From Oscillospiraceae bacterium (lineage in GTDB: Bacteria; Bacillota; Clostridia; Oscillospirales; Acutalibacteraceae), in assembly GCA_902788995.1 (NCBI GenBank), contig CADAMO010000002.1, positions 1-64,000 of the forward strand: a stretch of 64,000 bases of DNA. The letters run 5' to 3'. A model generated the notes under the pieces. The model searched no databases. It saw only the letters and a program-made list of their open reading frames with translations, and had not been told where the DNA came from. Below, piece after piece: positions 50,486 to 60,200 of the stretch; positions within the stretch are counted from its first letter, which is position 1; each line of letters opens with the position of its first letter. Both the position numbers and the translations under genes were made by a program.

Positions 50486-51733
50486 TTATGCATAGGGATC
50501 CATAGAGGTTAGTGCATACACCAATCCATAGACTGCCATCGGAGGAACCCCGACCCTTTTGAAAATGTGTTTCGCTTTCTGGAAACCCTCGCGCCAATCG
50601 AAATAGAGCACTGTAAAGGTGCAGATAAACAGGTCGATGACGGCGTGTGCCATCCAGCGGAATGTGTCTGACGAAAAGAGAAATCCAACAGCAGAGGTTC
50701 CGAAAAACAACAAAAGCATCAGAATGACGGAAAATCGAAGCATAATGCATTCTTTCTGGCGAAAGTATGAAATCAATAATCCAATCAGCAGGCATGCAAT
50801 GGGCAACTCCAGCAGAGTGAGGTACCATAGGCGCGAATACTGTTGCGGAAACGAAATCGCCGCCCAGACGTAATAAAGAATCCATTGGACAAAGCGGACA
50901 ATTCCTGTTGAGTCGGGATCAACCGTAAATCGCCCATGATCATAAACCGGAGTTGCAATAGAACTGTCGGTCATCCTATAGAGCGTACTGTCAAGGTATT
51001 CAGGAAAAACCACGCCGCGTTCCCGCAGGATCACGTTGAATTCCTCTACGGGGTAGGTTGTATTCTCGCTCTCAAACTGAATAAAATAACCGGAAAGCCC
51101 TACTGTGATGAGCAAGCAGATGCCGAACAGGAGATAATACTGTTTTTTTTCATTCCGGTCTTTTGTCTTTGCCGCAAAGAACAACAGAAGAGTCAGCAGT
51201 ACGGCGGCGTAACAGAACAGCGCAGCAAAATGGATGAAGATCATTCCAGTCACACAGAGCGGCAGCAGCCATTTCAGCCGTTTTCTCGGTAATATCAGAA
51301 GGGCAACTGCGAAAAACAGAATCCAATATAAATCCAGCATTCCGAATTCCCGTGTGAGGATACCGAAGGTAAAGGGACCGGACAAAAAGAAAAATATCAG
51401 CACGAGGCAGGTTTTTTTGTTCTCCGGTGCAGCGGCGTTGAAGAACCGCTCCATAAAAAAGGCAATTGCGGCCAGCAGCAGCAGAAAGAATACTGTGACA
51501 TAAGCACTGACCGGTCCGTACTGATATTGACCTATCAGCGCACCGTAAACCGCGCCGGGCAGAATGCGGGAACAGAAGCCCATGGAGTAATCCATTACAT
51601 AAAGAGAATAAGTAACAGGATTCACACTCCAAAAAGTACCGTTGTTGACATATAACCATTCATATAGGATCAGGAAAAAAAGGCAAGCAAATCCGATCTT
51701 GTGGCGCTTTACAAAATTTTGAATCGCAGACAA
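50486..51733 (-). CDS. Polytopic membrane protein, set 1, leftward copy
   Basis: 415 aa. The start is TTG at 51733, fixed by a strong AAGGAGGTACTTTC site right before it; no ATG fits. It is a shorter paralog of the 449-aa protein at 44992-46341 (DYSMGFCSRILPGAVYGALI, LSGPFTFGILTREFGMLDLY, YPVEEFNVILRERGVVF). The insertion after the last motif differs between the two, which suggests different substrates. It lies between two set-3 genes; 27 bp separate it from the one upstream. Confidence 0.65.
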   Translation of the reverse strand: MSAIQNFVKRHKIGFACLFFLILYEWLYVNNGTFWSVNPVTYSLYVMDYSMGFCSRILPGAVYGALIGQYQYGPVSAYVTVFFLLLLAAIAFFMERFFNAAAPENKKTCLVLIFFFLSGPFTFGILTREFGMLDLYWILFFAVALLILPRKRLKWLLPLCVTGMIFIHFAALFCYAAVLLTLLLFFAAKTKDRNEKKQYYLLFGICLLITVGLSGYFIQFESENTTYPVEEFNVILRERGVVFPEYLDSTLYRMTDSSIATPVYDHGRFTVDPDSTGIVRFVQWILYYVWAAISFPQQYSRLWYLTLLELPIACLLIGLLISYFRQKECIMLRFSVILMLLLFFGTSAVGFLFSSDTFRWMAHAVIDLFICTFTVLYFDWREGFQKAKHIFKRVGVPPMAVYGLVYALTSMDPYA

Positions 51734-51760
51734 GAAAGTACCTCCTTATACTGTTGTTTG

Positions 51761-53638
51761 TTATGATAACCATTTGTTTATTCGAACAATATAGCCGATA
51801 TTTCCCTCTGTTACTGACATATCGCAGTGCGCCTGTAAAAAACTGAGCTTTTCGTCAGCGGTTTTGCGATCAATATTATAATCCATATCAAGATACGGGA
51901 TGTAAATACAATCTGATTTCCGTTCAGGATACATTTGCCAGTAATATTCAAGGTATTCCCGGCTTTCAACGGTGTCAAAGGCATAAATGGCAGGACAGGC
52001 ATATGGTAATTCGGTATACAGGTTACCCCATGCACAATAACCCATTACAAAAAGAGAAGAAGGGGGTTGTTTCATTATTGTATCCATATCAGAAAGTACC
52101 GCGTCATATTCCTCCTTCAGCATGGGAATTGTTTTTAATCCTTTTAAGGGGCCTCTGTCAATGAAAGAATCGAGATTGGCAGAGACCATTGACTCGGGTG
52201 TTTGGAACAGCCTTGCATAGAAACAATAAAAGCTTTCAGAAACAAGCAAAACAGAAAGTGCTGCAATTGAAATGCATATCGTGGTTTTTGATAATAGTGT
52301 TTGAAGTGACGATAAAAAACGTGCTTTTTTTTCTTTTTCGATTGTTGTTATTTTTTCCAGAGGAGACGTCTTGTCTTTTGCTGTATTGTTCGTTTTGTGT
52401 TCAGCCAGCAGCTCGAAAAAAAGCGATCGGAACAGCAGGATTGATGCAGGAGCAGAAATCACGCAGCCTGCTCCAAAAGCAATCCGGGACACGATCTCCA
52501 TGCCGAAAGAAGTCGCGGAGCCAAAAATGAAAAAACCGAAGAGCATATTATCCTTTTTTTCGGTAAGTAAATACGAGGCAAAGCCAAGAAAAAACAAAGG
52601 TAGCGGTTTAAAATCTGTTAAATAAATGGCAGAAAGCCGCACACCATTTTTTAAGAACAGAGAAACTGTCAAGCCGACAAAAATGATACACATTGTAAGC
52701 GCAGTTATGTTGCGGTATTTTTTCAGCTTTTTTCCAAACAGCAATATGACGACCAAAAAGATGACTGCTGAAACATTAAAGACATATCCGGATTGCCAAA
52801 GATAAAGTTTTATTTTTTCAGTAAAACTCATCTGGGAATGGAATGATAGTATTTGTGCGAATGATGACAGGTTCTTCCAAATCAAAGAGGCGTTTTCACC
52901 GATCCGCAGGATGGAAAGAAAGATGATGAAAGAGATCAGCACACCGCCTGTAATACCAAACCATGTCTGCTTGGTCAACAGGCGCTGCATACTTTTTAAA
53001 AAGATTTTTTTCCTCTTTTTTCTTACATAACACACTATTACAAGTACAGAATAAGCGAAATAAACCCATGCAGTCAGAGGTTCCGCCAGAACGCAGCAGG
53101 AAAACAGGACTCCTGCCGTTATCAGGTTTGTGGTCGTCAGATTCTTTTTTGTAAAAAGAATCAATCCTGTCAAAAGTGCAGTTGACAATGCGATAGAGTA
53201 GTAACAAATCGTCAGAAAGCCCAGGGGGTGATATGATGTAACGATGACGGCAGCAAGAAGTGTCCACCAACGGTATTTTCGTAAAAAAACAACAACAAAA
53301 ATAAAAGCGATAAGCTTCATCACGACAGATGCATATCGCATCGCGAGAACAATACCCTCTGTACCGCCGGAAAACAAGGTATACAGCTTCATTGGAATAT
53401 ACTGAAACAATGCGGAAAACTGAGTGATACTCCAGATGTCGGTTATCAATCGATCTCCCATCAGAAGATGATGGGTTTCTGACAGATAAAACGTCTCATC
53501 TCCGTTTTGTATTCCGTAATGCACAGAAAAAAAGAGAACAATAGCCAATACAAAAAAAACTAGAACTACGAAGAAGGGAAAAAGATCAAAAGTCAGAGTG
53601 TCTCTTTTTTGATATTGCCGCGTCTTTTTTGTTTCCAT
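51761..53638 (-). CDS. GT-C-like polytopic membrane protein, set 3 copy 2
   Basis: 625 aa from the ATG at 53638 (TTGAGGAAAAAA upstream). It has the set-3 pattern: IQNGDETFYLSETHHLLMGD then RLITDIWSITQF with the first-loop acidic pair, GTEGIVLAMRYASV, around ten helices, and the C-terminal outside domain (GPLKGLKTIPMLKEEYDAVL, YYWQMYPERKSDCIYIPYLD, GYIVRINKWL). It is clearly more AT-rich than the genes on either side of the locus, with Lys and Ile codons ending in A or T, which suggests a different origin or recent arrival. Confidence 0.7.
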   Translation of the reverse strand: METKKTRQYQKRDTLTFDLFPFFVVLVFFVLAIVLFFSVHYGIQNGDETFYLSETHHLLMGDRLITDIWSITQFSALFQYIPMKLYTLFSGGTEGIVLAMRYASVVMKLIAFIFVVVFLRKYRWWTLLAAVIVTSYHPLGFLTICYYSIALSTALLTGLILFTKKNLTTTNLITAGVLFSCCVLAEPLTAWVYFAYSVLVIVCYVRKKRKKIFLKSMQRLLTKQTWFGITGGVLISFIIFLSILRIGENASLIWKNLSSFAQILSFHSQMSFTEKIKLYLWQSGYVFNVSAVIFLVVILLFGKKLKKYRNITALTMCIIFVGLTVSLFLKNGVRLSAIYLTDFKPLPLFFLGFASYLLTEKKDNMLFGFFIFGSATSFGMEIVSRIAFGAGCVISAPASILLFRSLFFELLAEHKTNNTAKDKTSPLEKITTIEKEKKARFLSSLQTLLSKTTICISIAALSVLLVSESFYCFYARLFQTPESMVSANLDSFIDRGPLKGLKTIPMLKEEYDAVLSDMDTIMKQPPSSLFVMGYCAWGNLYTELPYACPAIYAFDTVESREYLEYYWQMYPERKSDCIYIPYLDMDYNIDRKTADEKLSFLQAHCDMSVTEGNIGYIVRINKWLS

Positions 53639-53713
53639 TTTTTTCCTCAATTTACAGCTGCATTCAGACCGTGAAGGTATCCGACTGATTTATAAGCCTG
53701 CAACAATCGTCTG

Positions 53714-55612
53714 TTAGGATATTTCGTTCCATTTGAATACATGTATGATAGATCCTGCTTTGCCTCTGGTTATTTCGCAGTCACAAATTCTTTGTAAAAA
53801 GGAAATCTTTTCCTGTGCCCAGTCCCTCGTAAGTGGATTGTCCCGGTAAGAGGCATACAGAAAATCATAGTCGGGGACGTAGATGAATTCCGGACGTTTA
53901 TCCGGGTGCAGTTCCCAATACTTCAGCTGCCTGGTTTCGCTCTCGCCGTCCACATACCAGGGATAATAGGACCCGATGGGCAGCTCCATATAGAGATAGA
54001 AATAGGAAACCAGTTGGGTAATGTAAACGCGGCCGCTCGTCTGTGTTTTGATGACGTCCAGATCAGAGAGGATTTCTTCGTACAGCCCGTTGATCCTCGC
54101 GGTTGTCCGTATTCCCTTCAAGGGACCGCGCTCTACCGTCGCGGCGAGCGCCTTATCATCGCTGGTGTTCGCGATTCCCTCTACCACCGGATAAAATCCG
54201 TGGGTATATAAACCGAAGCCTTCCCAGACAATCAGGCTGGCCATGGCGATTGCGGCGCATACCGGCGCAATTGATCCCCTTCGTTTGCGCGGCGTCTCTT
54301 TGTTTGACACTGGAGCATTGGTCCGAGCGGGCCGGGTTTCCTGCAGTGCCGTTCGGAAGGCGATCAGCGCTGCGGGAAATGCCACCGGCGCGCCCATGCC
54401 GATGACAATATCCGAGGCCAGATCGATCATCGCGGAGGCCGCGGAGCCCAGAATCCAGAAACAGAGGAGTCGGTGGTCGAACCGATCACAGAGAACGACA
54501 AAAACGGGGCAAAAGAGTAGGACCGGCGTATTCTGAAAATAGTAAAAATAGAGCATGGTCGGACCATACCCGTGGGGAAGGTAATCGCAGGAAGCCGTAA
54601 TAACGGCAGCGCAGGCAAAGCAGAGAGCAAAGCAAAGACAGGCTGTTACGAACAGTTTTTTGCGCCAGACGGGAAGTTTCCCTTTTTTGCGGGCGATCAG
54701 CGCCAGCACAAAAACAACCGCTCCGCCGAGAGGAGGTGCAATTCCGAAATAACGGATCGGTTCCGCAAGTCTTTCCGGTTGAAAGATGCTGGTCCCTACG
54801 CCGTCTGAAACCGCGTACTCGGAGTCGTTCATCAGTTCCGGCAGGGTTTTTATGATTTCCGGCAGAGGACTGCCGCTCAGAAGCCAGATCAGAAATACGG
54901 TCGCCGTGATAACGATACCGGCGGTGATGAGAAGCCAGCTTCTGGTATTCAGGATAAAAGAAAACGATGACAAGCGGTCTTTTCCCTTTTTGGATGAGAT
55001 AAACCGCATGGCGGTAAGAAGGGTCCAGATGAAATAAACAAAGGCGATCAGCGGTTCCGCGACAACGACGCAGGCAAATACAACTCCCGTGAAAATCAGG
55101 ATGGGAGGGCTTTTTTCTTCTTTCCCCAAAAAAAGAATCGTGCAGACAACGAGCAGGCCTTCCAACGCCATGGTATAATAGTTGAGGGTCAGAATGGTCA
55201 TGGGGACAAAGGAGGAAAAGAGGACGACAGCGGCAAGTCCCCAACCGCCGAATCGGCGCAGCCGTCCATAAAAAAACCAATACAAAATCAGCCCTACGCC
55301 GACGCAGACATAGCGAAGGGACAGAATAATACCCTCGGTTGACCCTTTCAGCGTTCGGATGACCCAATAGGGGAGGATCTGCAGAAAAGAATTAAGCTGC
55401 TCAAAATGCCATTCGTCAATGAGAAGTCTGTCTCCCATGAGGCGACGCATCACGATGGTGTAATAAAAGCTCTCATCTATCGGACCGAATCCAACACGTG
55501 CAACATACCACAAAAATAAGAACAGTCCGATGCATATGAAAACTGCCGCTGCATCAGTCGGAGTGATTCTGTTTTTGGAGATAAAATGCTTTTTCATTTG
55601 AGTATTCGGCAT
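53714..55612 (-). CDS. GT-C-like polytopic membrane protein, set 3 copy 3
   Basis: 632 aa; ATG at 55612 without a clear ribosome site (an ATG five codons later is the alternative). First-loop motif GFGPIDESFYYTIVMRRLMG then DRLLIDEWHFEQL, GSTEGIILSLRYVCV, then many helices and the C-terminal domain (GPLKGIRTTARINGLYEEIL, YWELHPDKRPEFIYVPDYDF, GSIIHVFKWNE). It is closest in its motifs to copy 1. Three such paralogs in one locus fit sequential addition of different sugars or lipids to one acceptor. Confidence 0.7.
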   Translation of the reverse strand: MPNTQMKKHFISKNRITPTDAAAVFICIGLFLFLWYVARVGFGPIDESFYYTIVMRRLMGDRLLIDEWHFEQLNSFLQILPYWVIRTLKGSTEGIILSLRYVCVGVGLILYWFFYGRLRRFGGWGLAAVVLFSSFVPMTILTLNYYTMALEGLLVVCTILFLGKEEKSPPILIFTGVVFACVVVAEPLIAFVYFIWTLLTAMRFISSKKGKDRLSSFSFILNTRSWLLITAGIVITATVFLIWLLSGSPLPEIIKTLPELMNDSEYAVSDGVGTSIFQPERLAEPIRYFGIAPPLGGAVVFVLALIARKKGKLPVWRKKLFVTACLCFALCFACAAVITASCDYLPHGYGPTMLYFYYFQNTPVLLFCPVFVVLCDRFDHRLLCFWILGSAASAMIDLASDIVIGMGAPVAFPAALIAFRTALQETRPARTNAPVSNKETPRKRRGSIAPVCAAIAMASLIVWEGFGLYTHGFYPVVEGIANTSDDKALAATVERGPLKGIRTTARINGLYEEILSDLDVIKTQTSGRVYITQLVSYFYLYMELPIGSYYPWYVDGESETRQLKYWELHPDKRPEFIYVPDYDFLYASYRDNPLTRDWAQEKISFLQRICDCEITRGKAGSIIHVFKWNEIS

Positions 55613-55653
55613 AAATTGCTGTTATATAGAAAAAAAGAGAATGGGAGTGTCGT

Positions 55654-57159
55654 TTAGTTCCTGCGGATGTTAAAGTGAAAACCGTATTTTCTTCTGATTC
55701 CCGGAAAACAAAGAGCATGAAGTAGAATTGAAATGAAGTATTTTGCGGAATAAAAAGTGCCCCGTAACCATTGTTTGAACTGTAAAGTTCGTATATTTAG
55801 GACCATCGTTTTGACAGATTTCGTAATAAAGGACCCGCTTTTTTCCTTTTTTGAATAAGGATCTCGGGAAAAAAGATCTTGCAGAAGAAAACAGGAACGT
55901 ATAACATGATAGTCCCGGTCTGAAACGCTGCTGAAGGTAGAATGAATTTTTTCAATCAATGCTCCGTTGCGGATTTCTTCCAACGTTTTGGGCGGATCGT
56001 AAATGCCGTTGTTGACTACTTGATTATACAATTCGCTTTTTTCAAACGGGGCAAAATAGGCGATGCTGAGATAGGTGGAAGGCAACGATTGCATATATTG
56101 CACGGTATCCTTCAGGTCCGATTCTGTTTCTCCGGGGTAGTTGAAGATAAAGGACACATTACTGATCAGCCCTACCTCTTGGCAAGCTTCCAATGTGGGA
56201 ATGACAAGATCATAGGGCAGGTGTTTGTTTGCAATTTGCGCCAGATGGCCGGGCGGCGCCTCGATCCCAAAAAAAATCCAACGACAACCGTTGTCATACA
56301 TTTCCTGAATATCTTCTTTTTTTAATACGCCAATACGCGTCTGACAACCCCATGTAAAATGAATATTGCGTTCCCGCATTTGTTGAAACAGCGATTGTCG
56401 TTCTGTTTTTGTTACCCCCCAGAGTTCATCTGCAAAATATACGGTTTCAAGACCATAATGTTCAATCAAAAATGAGACTTCATCCAAAAAATCTGCAGTT
56501 GGTCGAACCCTTCTCTTGCATTTGTGAAAATAAGGGTTGAAGCAGAAACTACAGTTTCCAGTACATCCTTTAGATAAATAGAGATAAGCCATATTGTCAT
56601 AACAATAACATGGCTGAAAATAATCCTTCACATTTGGTAAAAGAGAGAAATCTACCGGACCAAGCTCCGACAGATCCATAAACGGTTCAGGCGGTGTATA
56701 AACAATGTTTCCGTTTTCTCCCATGTACACAATTCCATTAACTTTGTGTGGATCTGTTTTTGCATCCATTGCCTCTAAAAGATTCAGCCAGATTTTTTCC
56801 CCCTCGCTGATAATGACAAGATCTGCCTTTCCTTCCGTTAAGATGATTTCCGGAATAATGGATGCGTAGGTTCCACCGATGTAAACAGGAACATGATGTC
56901 GTCTGAAAAAATCCCCGACCTCGATCATGTCCGGTATTACCATATTTGAAATCATTGAAATACCAACCACATCAGGAGCGTATTCTGCAAGCAGTTCATC
57001 TAAAGGTGCCCTGTTGAAAGCCCGGTCAACGATCGATGCATTATGTCCGTGTTTGTTCAGGAAAGTGGCAATCGACAGCAGTCCAATCGGGAAACCGTTC
57101 ATTTTCAGATAATTCAGCGTATTAGGATCATAATTTGGATTGATCAGTAATACACGCAT
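55654..57159 (-). CDS. B12-binding radical SAM protein, BchE/class B methylase-like
   Basis: 501 aa; GAAAGGCGGTCTTCCTG precedes the ATG. Residues 1-135 are a cobalamin-binding domain (LLINPNYDPNTLNYLKMNGF, PIGLLSIATFLNKHGH, DVVGISMISNMVIPDMIEVG, YIGGTYASIIPE). The radical SAM domain has LSKGCTGNCSFCFNPYFHKC (cluster about residues 196-203) and FNYPGETESDLKDTV. The C-terminus is basic and contains a hydrophobic stretch (FYSAKYFISILLHALCF), so it may touch the membrane. It belongs to a different subfamily from modules A-C. Family relatives methylate or cyclise substrates such as hopanoids, phosphinates or porphyrins. It is AT-rich compared with the next gene. Confidence 0.85.
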   Translation of the reverse strand: MRVLLINPNYDPNTLNYLKMNGFPIGLLSIATFLNKHGHNASIVDRAFNRAPLDELLAEYAPDVVGISMISNMVIPDMIEVGDFFRRHHVPVYIGGTYASIIPEIILTEGKADLVIISEGEKIWLNLLEAMDAKTDPHKVNGIVYMGENGNIVYTPPEPFMDLSELGPVDFSLLPNVKDYFQPCYCYDNMAYLYLSKGCTGNCSFCFNPYFHKCKRRVRPTADFLDEVSFLIEHYGLETVYFADELWGVTKTERQSLFQQMRERNIHFTWGCQTRIGVLKKEDIQEMYDNGCRWIFFGIEAPPGHLAQIANKHLPYDLVIPTLEACQEVGLISNVSFIFNYPGETESDLKDTVQYMQSLPSTYLSIAYFAPFEKSELYNQVVNNGIYDPPKTLEEIRNGALIEKIHSTFSSVSDRDYHVIRSCFLLQDLFSRDPYSKKEKSGSFITKSVKTMVLNIRTLQFKQWLRGTFYSAKYFISILLHALCFPGIRRKYGFHFNIRRN

Positions 57160-57217
57160 CAGGAAGACCGCCTTTCAGAAAATGCGCAAGTGGAAACATG
57201 CGTTGGTCTGTTCAAAA

Positions 57218-60200
57218 TCATAGAATAGTATCAAAACCGGTTGTTGGAGTATAATGGCTGCTGGAATAATCCGTTTCCCGTCGGTTCCTGCCGTACCAGA
57301 CCGTTTCACGGGCAAGCTGTGCGAAAGATGATACCGGTGCGGGGTCCTGTACGGTGAGGCGGATCTGTTTCTTTTCAAGCGTCACAGGATCATTTTTATA
57401 GATTTGGTTGAAGAAATCGTAAAAATCATAATCGGAGACGATCGAGATCTGTTCCTGATCAATCTTTTTGATGACGTCATACTGATAAGCGAACAGTGCG
57501 TCCAGAATGGGGGAAGCGCCAAAACGGTTTTCGATCCATTGCTTTACCTCACGGTAAAACCTCGGGAGATCCGTATAGGCTTTCAGAAACAGGATCTCAT
57601 CAAAGCCCCAAAGCAGACCGTCTGTATTTTGCAACGGGGCTGCAAAGGCGTTTTTCTGTTCCAGTACGCCTTGGCACAATTTGTAGATCGCATCATGCAG
57701 CAGTCCCAGAAGACTGTCCGGCGCTTGTCGTGAATACTCGATCAGATCCCGATAAAACGATACGTAGGGATATTCCAGTGCATAACGGCAATAGATAGCC
57801 ACTGCCCGTAAAAGCCCCAGATTGTGCAGTCCCTGTACATAGTTTGAAAAAACGTTTGATCGGACCCAATCCGTTTCGTCCATCGAATAGGTGGCGACAA
57901 TATAATCGCCGTATTCCGTAATCTCATCTTCCTGTTCCTGTGCGGAAGAGTGTATGACATGAAATGGGATGCGGATACTTTTGATTTTGTGTTTATTGAT
58001 ATACCACGGCTGCCCCATTTCAGAATTGGGAAGCAATTCACAGGGATAAGCGTTTACCGCGAAATGCTGGCCGTTTTCCAGCATGGCGCACAAGCCGTCG
58101 CAGAAGCTGTCGTAGGTTTCGCCGGGCAGGCCGATAATCAGCTCGGAATAGGTGGAGATTCGATTCTCATTATATCGGAGCATCAGGCGGCGGAAGTCCT
58201 CTGTGGAGATGTTCTTCCGGCCTACGTTGGCCAACACCTCAGGGTTCATACTCTGGAAGGAAACAGTCATGGCCTTGTCGAGACCGTTTTCCACCAGCTT
58301 TTTGCCGATGTCGAACACGAAATCAAATTTGTTTTTTGTAAAGAATACACGGAAAATTTTGGGATATCCGTATTGCTTTTTGCTTTCGGCCACGTAATCC
58401 ATGATCTCGGCGTCGCGGCTGAACAGGCAGAAGTTGGCGTCCGCGCAGTAGACGAACTCGATTTTGTTCCGGACGAACCAGTCGATCTCCGCCTTGACCC
58501 GCTCCATGGGAAAGAGGCGGACCTTTGATTTCAGGGAGCTCCAGTCGCAGAAGGAGCAGGAGTTCGGACAGCCCCGGTTGCTTTCCAGCAGCGCGGAGAA
58601 GGAGACGTCGTCCTCCAGCAGGTCGTCAAATACGCCGGTGAGGTAGGGGGAGGGGTAATCCGTGCCCGTCTGGGGCGCGTAGGCGGTGGTCCGCACCGTG
58701 CCGTCTTTGTCGCGGTAGGAGATGTTCGGGATCTCCGCCAGCGGGCTGCCGCTGCGCAGCGCCCGCATCAGGTCCGCGGTTGGTTCTTCGCCGAAGCGGT
58801 GGATCAGAAAGTCGATAAAGGGGTATTGCGTCAGGAACGCGCCGTCGGCGGAGATGCTGTGCCCGCCGAAGGCGACGTAGCAGTCCGGGTAGCGCGCCTT
58901 GACGGCGGCGGCCGCGGCCTTGTCGTACTCCGCGTTCCACACCGAGCAGGAGAACATCACCATGTAAGGATTGTCCAGTTCGTCCACCAGCTCCCGGATG
59001 GGCTTGCGGTAGTAGATGATCTTCTGAAACGCGTAGGCGTCGGCGATGGCCTCGTCTTGCATACAGTAGGCCTGAATACAGCCCACGGCGTAGGGGAAAT
59101 AGACGGTTTTCTTGTCGGAGCCGTACATGCTGTTGGCCTGTATGAAGTAGACTTTTTTTCTGGCCGGGTACGTCACCGTTACGTTTTTTTTGTTCAGCAC
59201 CCGAATCGGCTCTCCTTTCTTTTTCCCGAACAGCATCACGCGGATGCCGTAGTCGAACCAGTTGTCCACCGGGTCCGGGATTGCGACGGTCAGTTCGGTG
59301 GTCCGTTTTTCCAGCGGCGGGTAGCCCGTGGGGTCCGCCGTGGCGAAATAGGTGTAAAAATCGTAGGCGAAGCGGGCGGTCTCCTTCTTCTGCCCCGGCA
59401 GGCGGATGGCAAACTTCTGATAGCGGCAAAGCTCGTTGAACACCGCCGGGTCCGCGCCAAATCCGGCCAGAAAGGGACGGATCTCCTCCCAGAACCGGTC
59501 GAAGTGGGCGGCAATCTCCATAAACAGGCCCTCGTCGAAGTACCATCCCACGTCGCCGAAGGTTTCGTTGACGTAGGCCCACTCGCCCTTGGAAAGGTCG
59601 GCGCCCCAGGCCCGGAACCGATGGAGCATCTCGTGCAGGAAGGTCCCGTCGGCTTCCTCCGCAAAGCGGACCAGCGACGAATAGAAATCGTAATAGGAGA
59701 CGTGCAGCTCCCGCCGCAGATAGACGGCGAAGAACCGCAGCATGCCGATGTGGTGGAAGCACTGGACGAACATGACGAACATCAGCGCGTCCAGCATCTC
59801 GTCGTAGGACATGGTGTTGGTCTGCACCACCATGTCCACGTATTCAAAAATCTCGTTTTCCACGTTGGGGGAAACGTGGATGCAGCTGAGCTTTACGTGC
59901 TCGGTTTTGATGCCGTGTCTGGCGATATAGGCGGGGTTGCCCATCAGGGCGTTGGGGAACACCTGACAGTCGTAGACCGTCATGGCGTTGTGCTGACCGG
60001 CCTCCACCAGTTGGCAGACGCCCCGGCAGAAGCTCTCCTTCGTTTCGCCCGGCAGGCCCAGGATCAGCTCGGTATAGGTGGGGATGCCCACGTCGTTGTA
60101 CCGCTTGATCAGGTCGGAAAAGGCCTCCACCGTAAAGTTCTGTCGGCCGATGTTCTTCAGCGCCTCGTCGCACAGCGTCTGGTAGGCCAGCGTAATGGCC

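Noticed and set aside
55613..55653. Separate promoter between the radical SAM gene at 55654 and the GT-C-like gene at 53714
   Set aside because: The gap is 41 bp and shows no paired -35/-10 boxes with proper spacing, so read-through from upstream is more likely.
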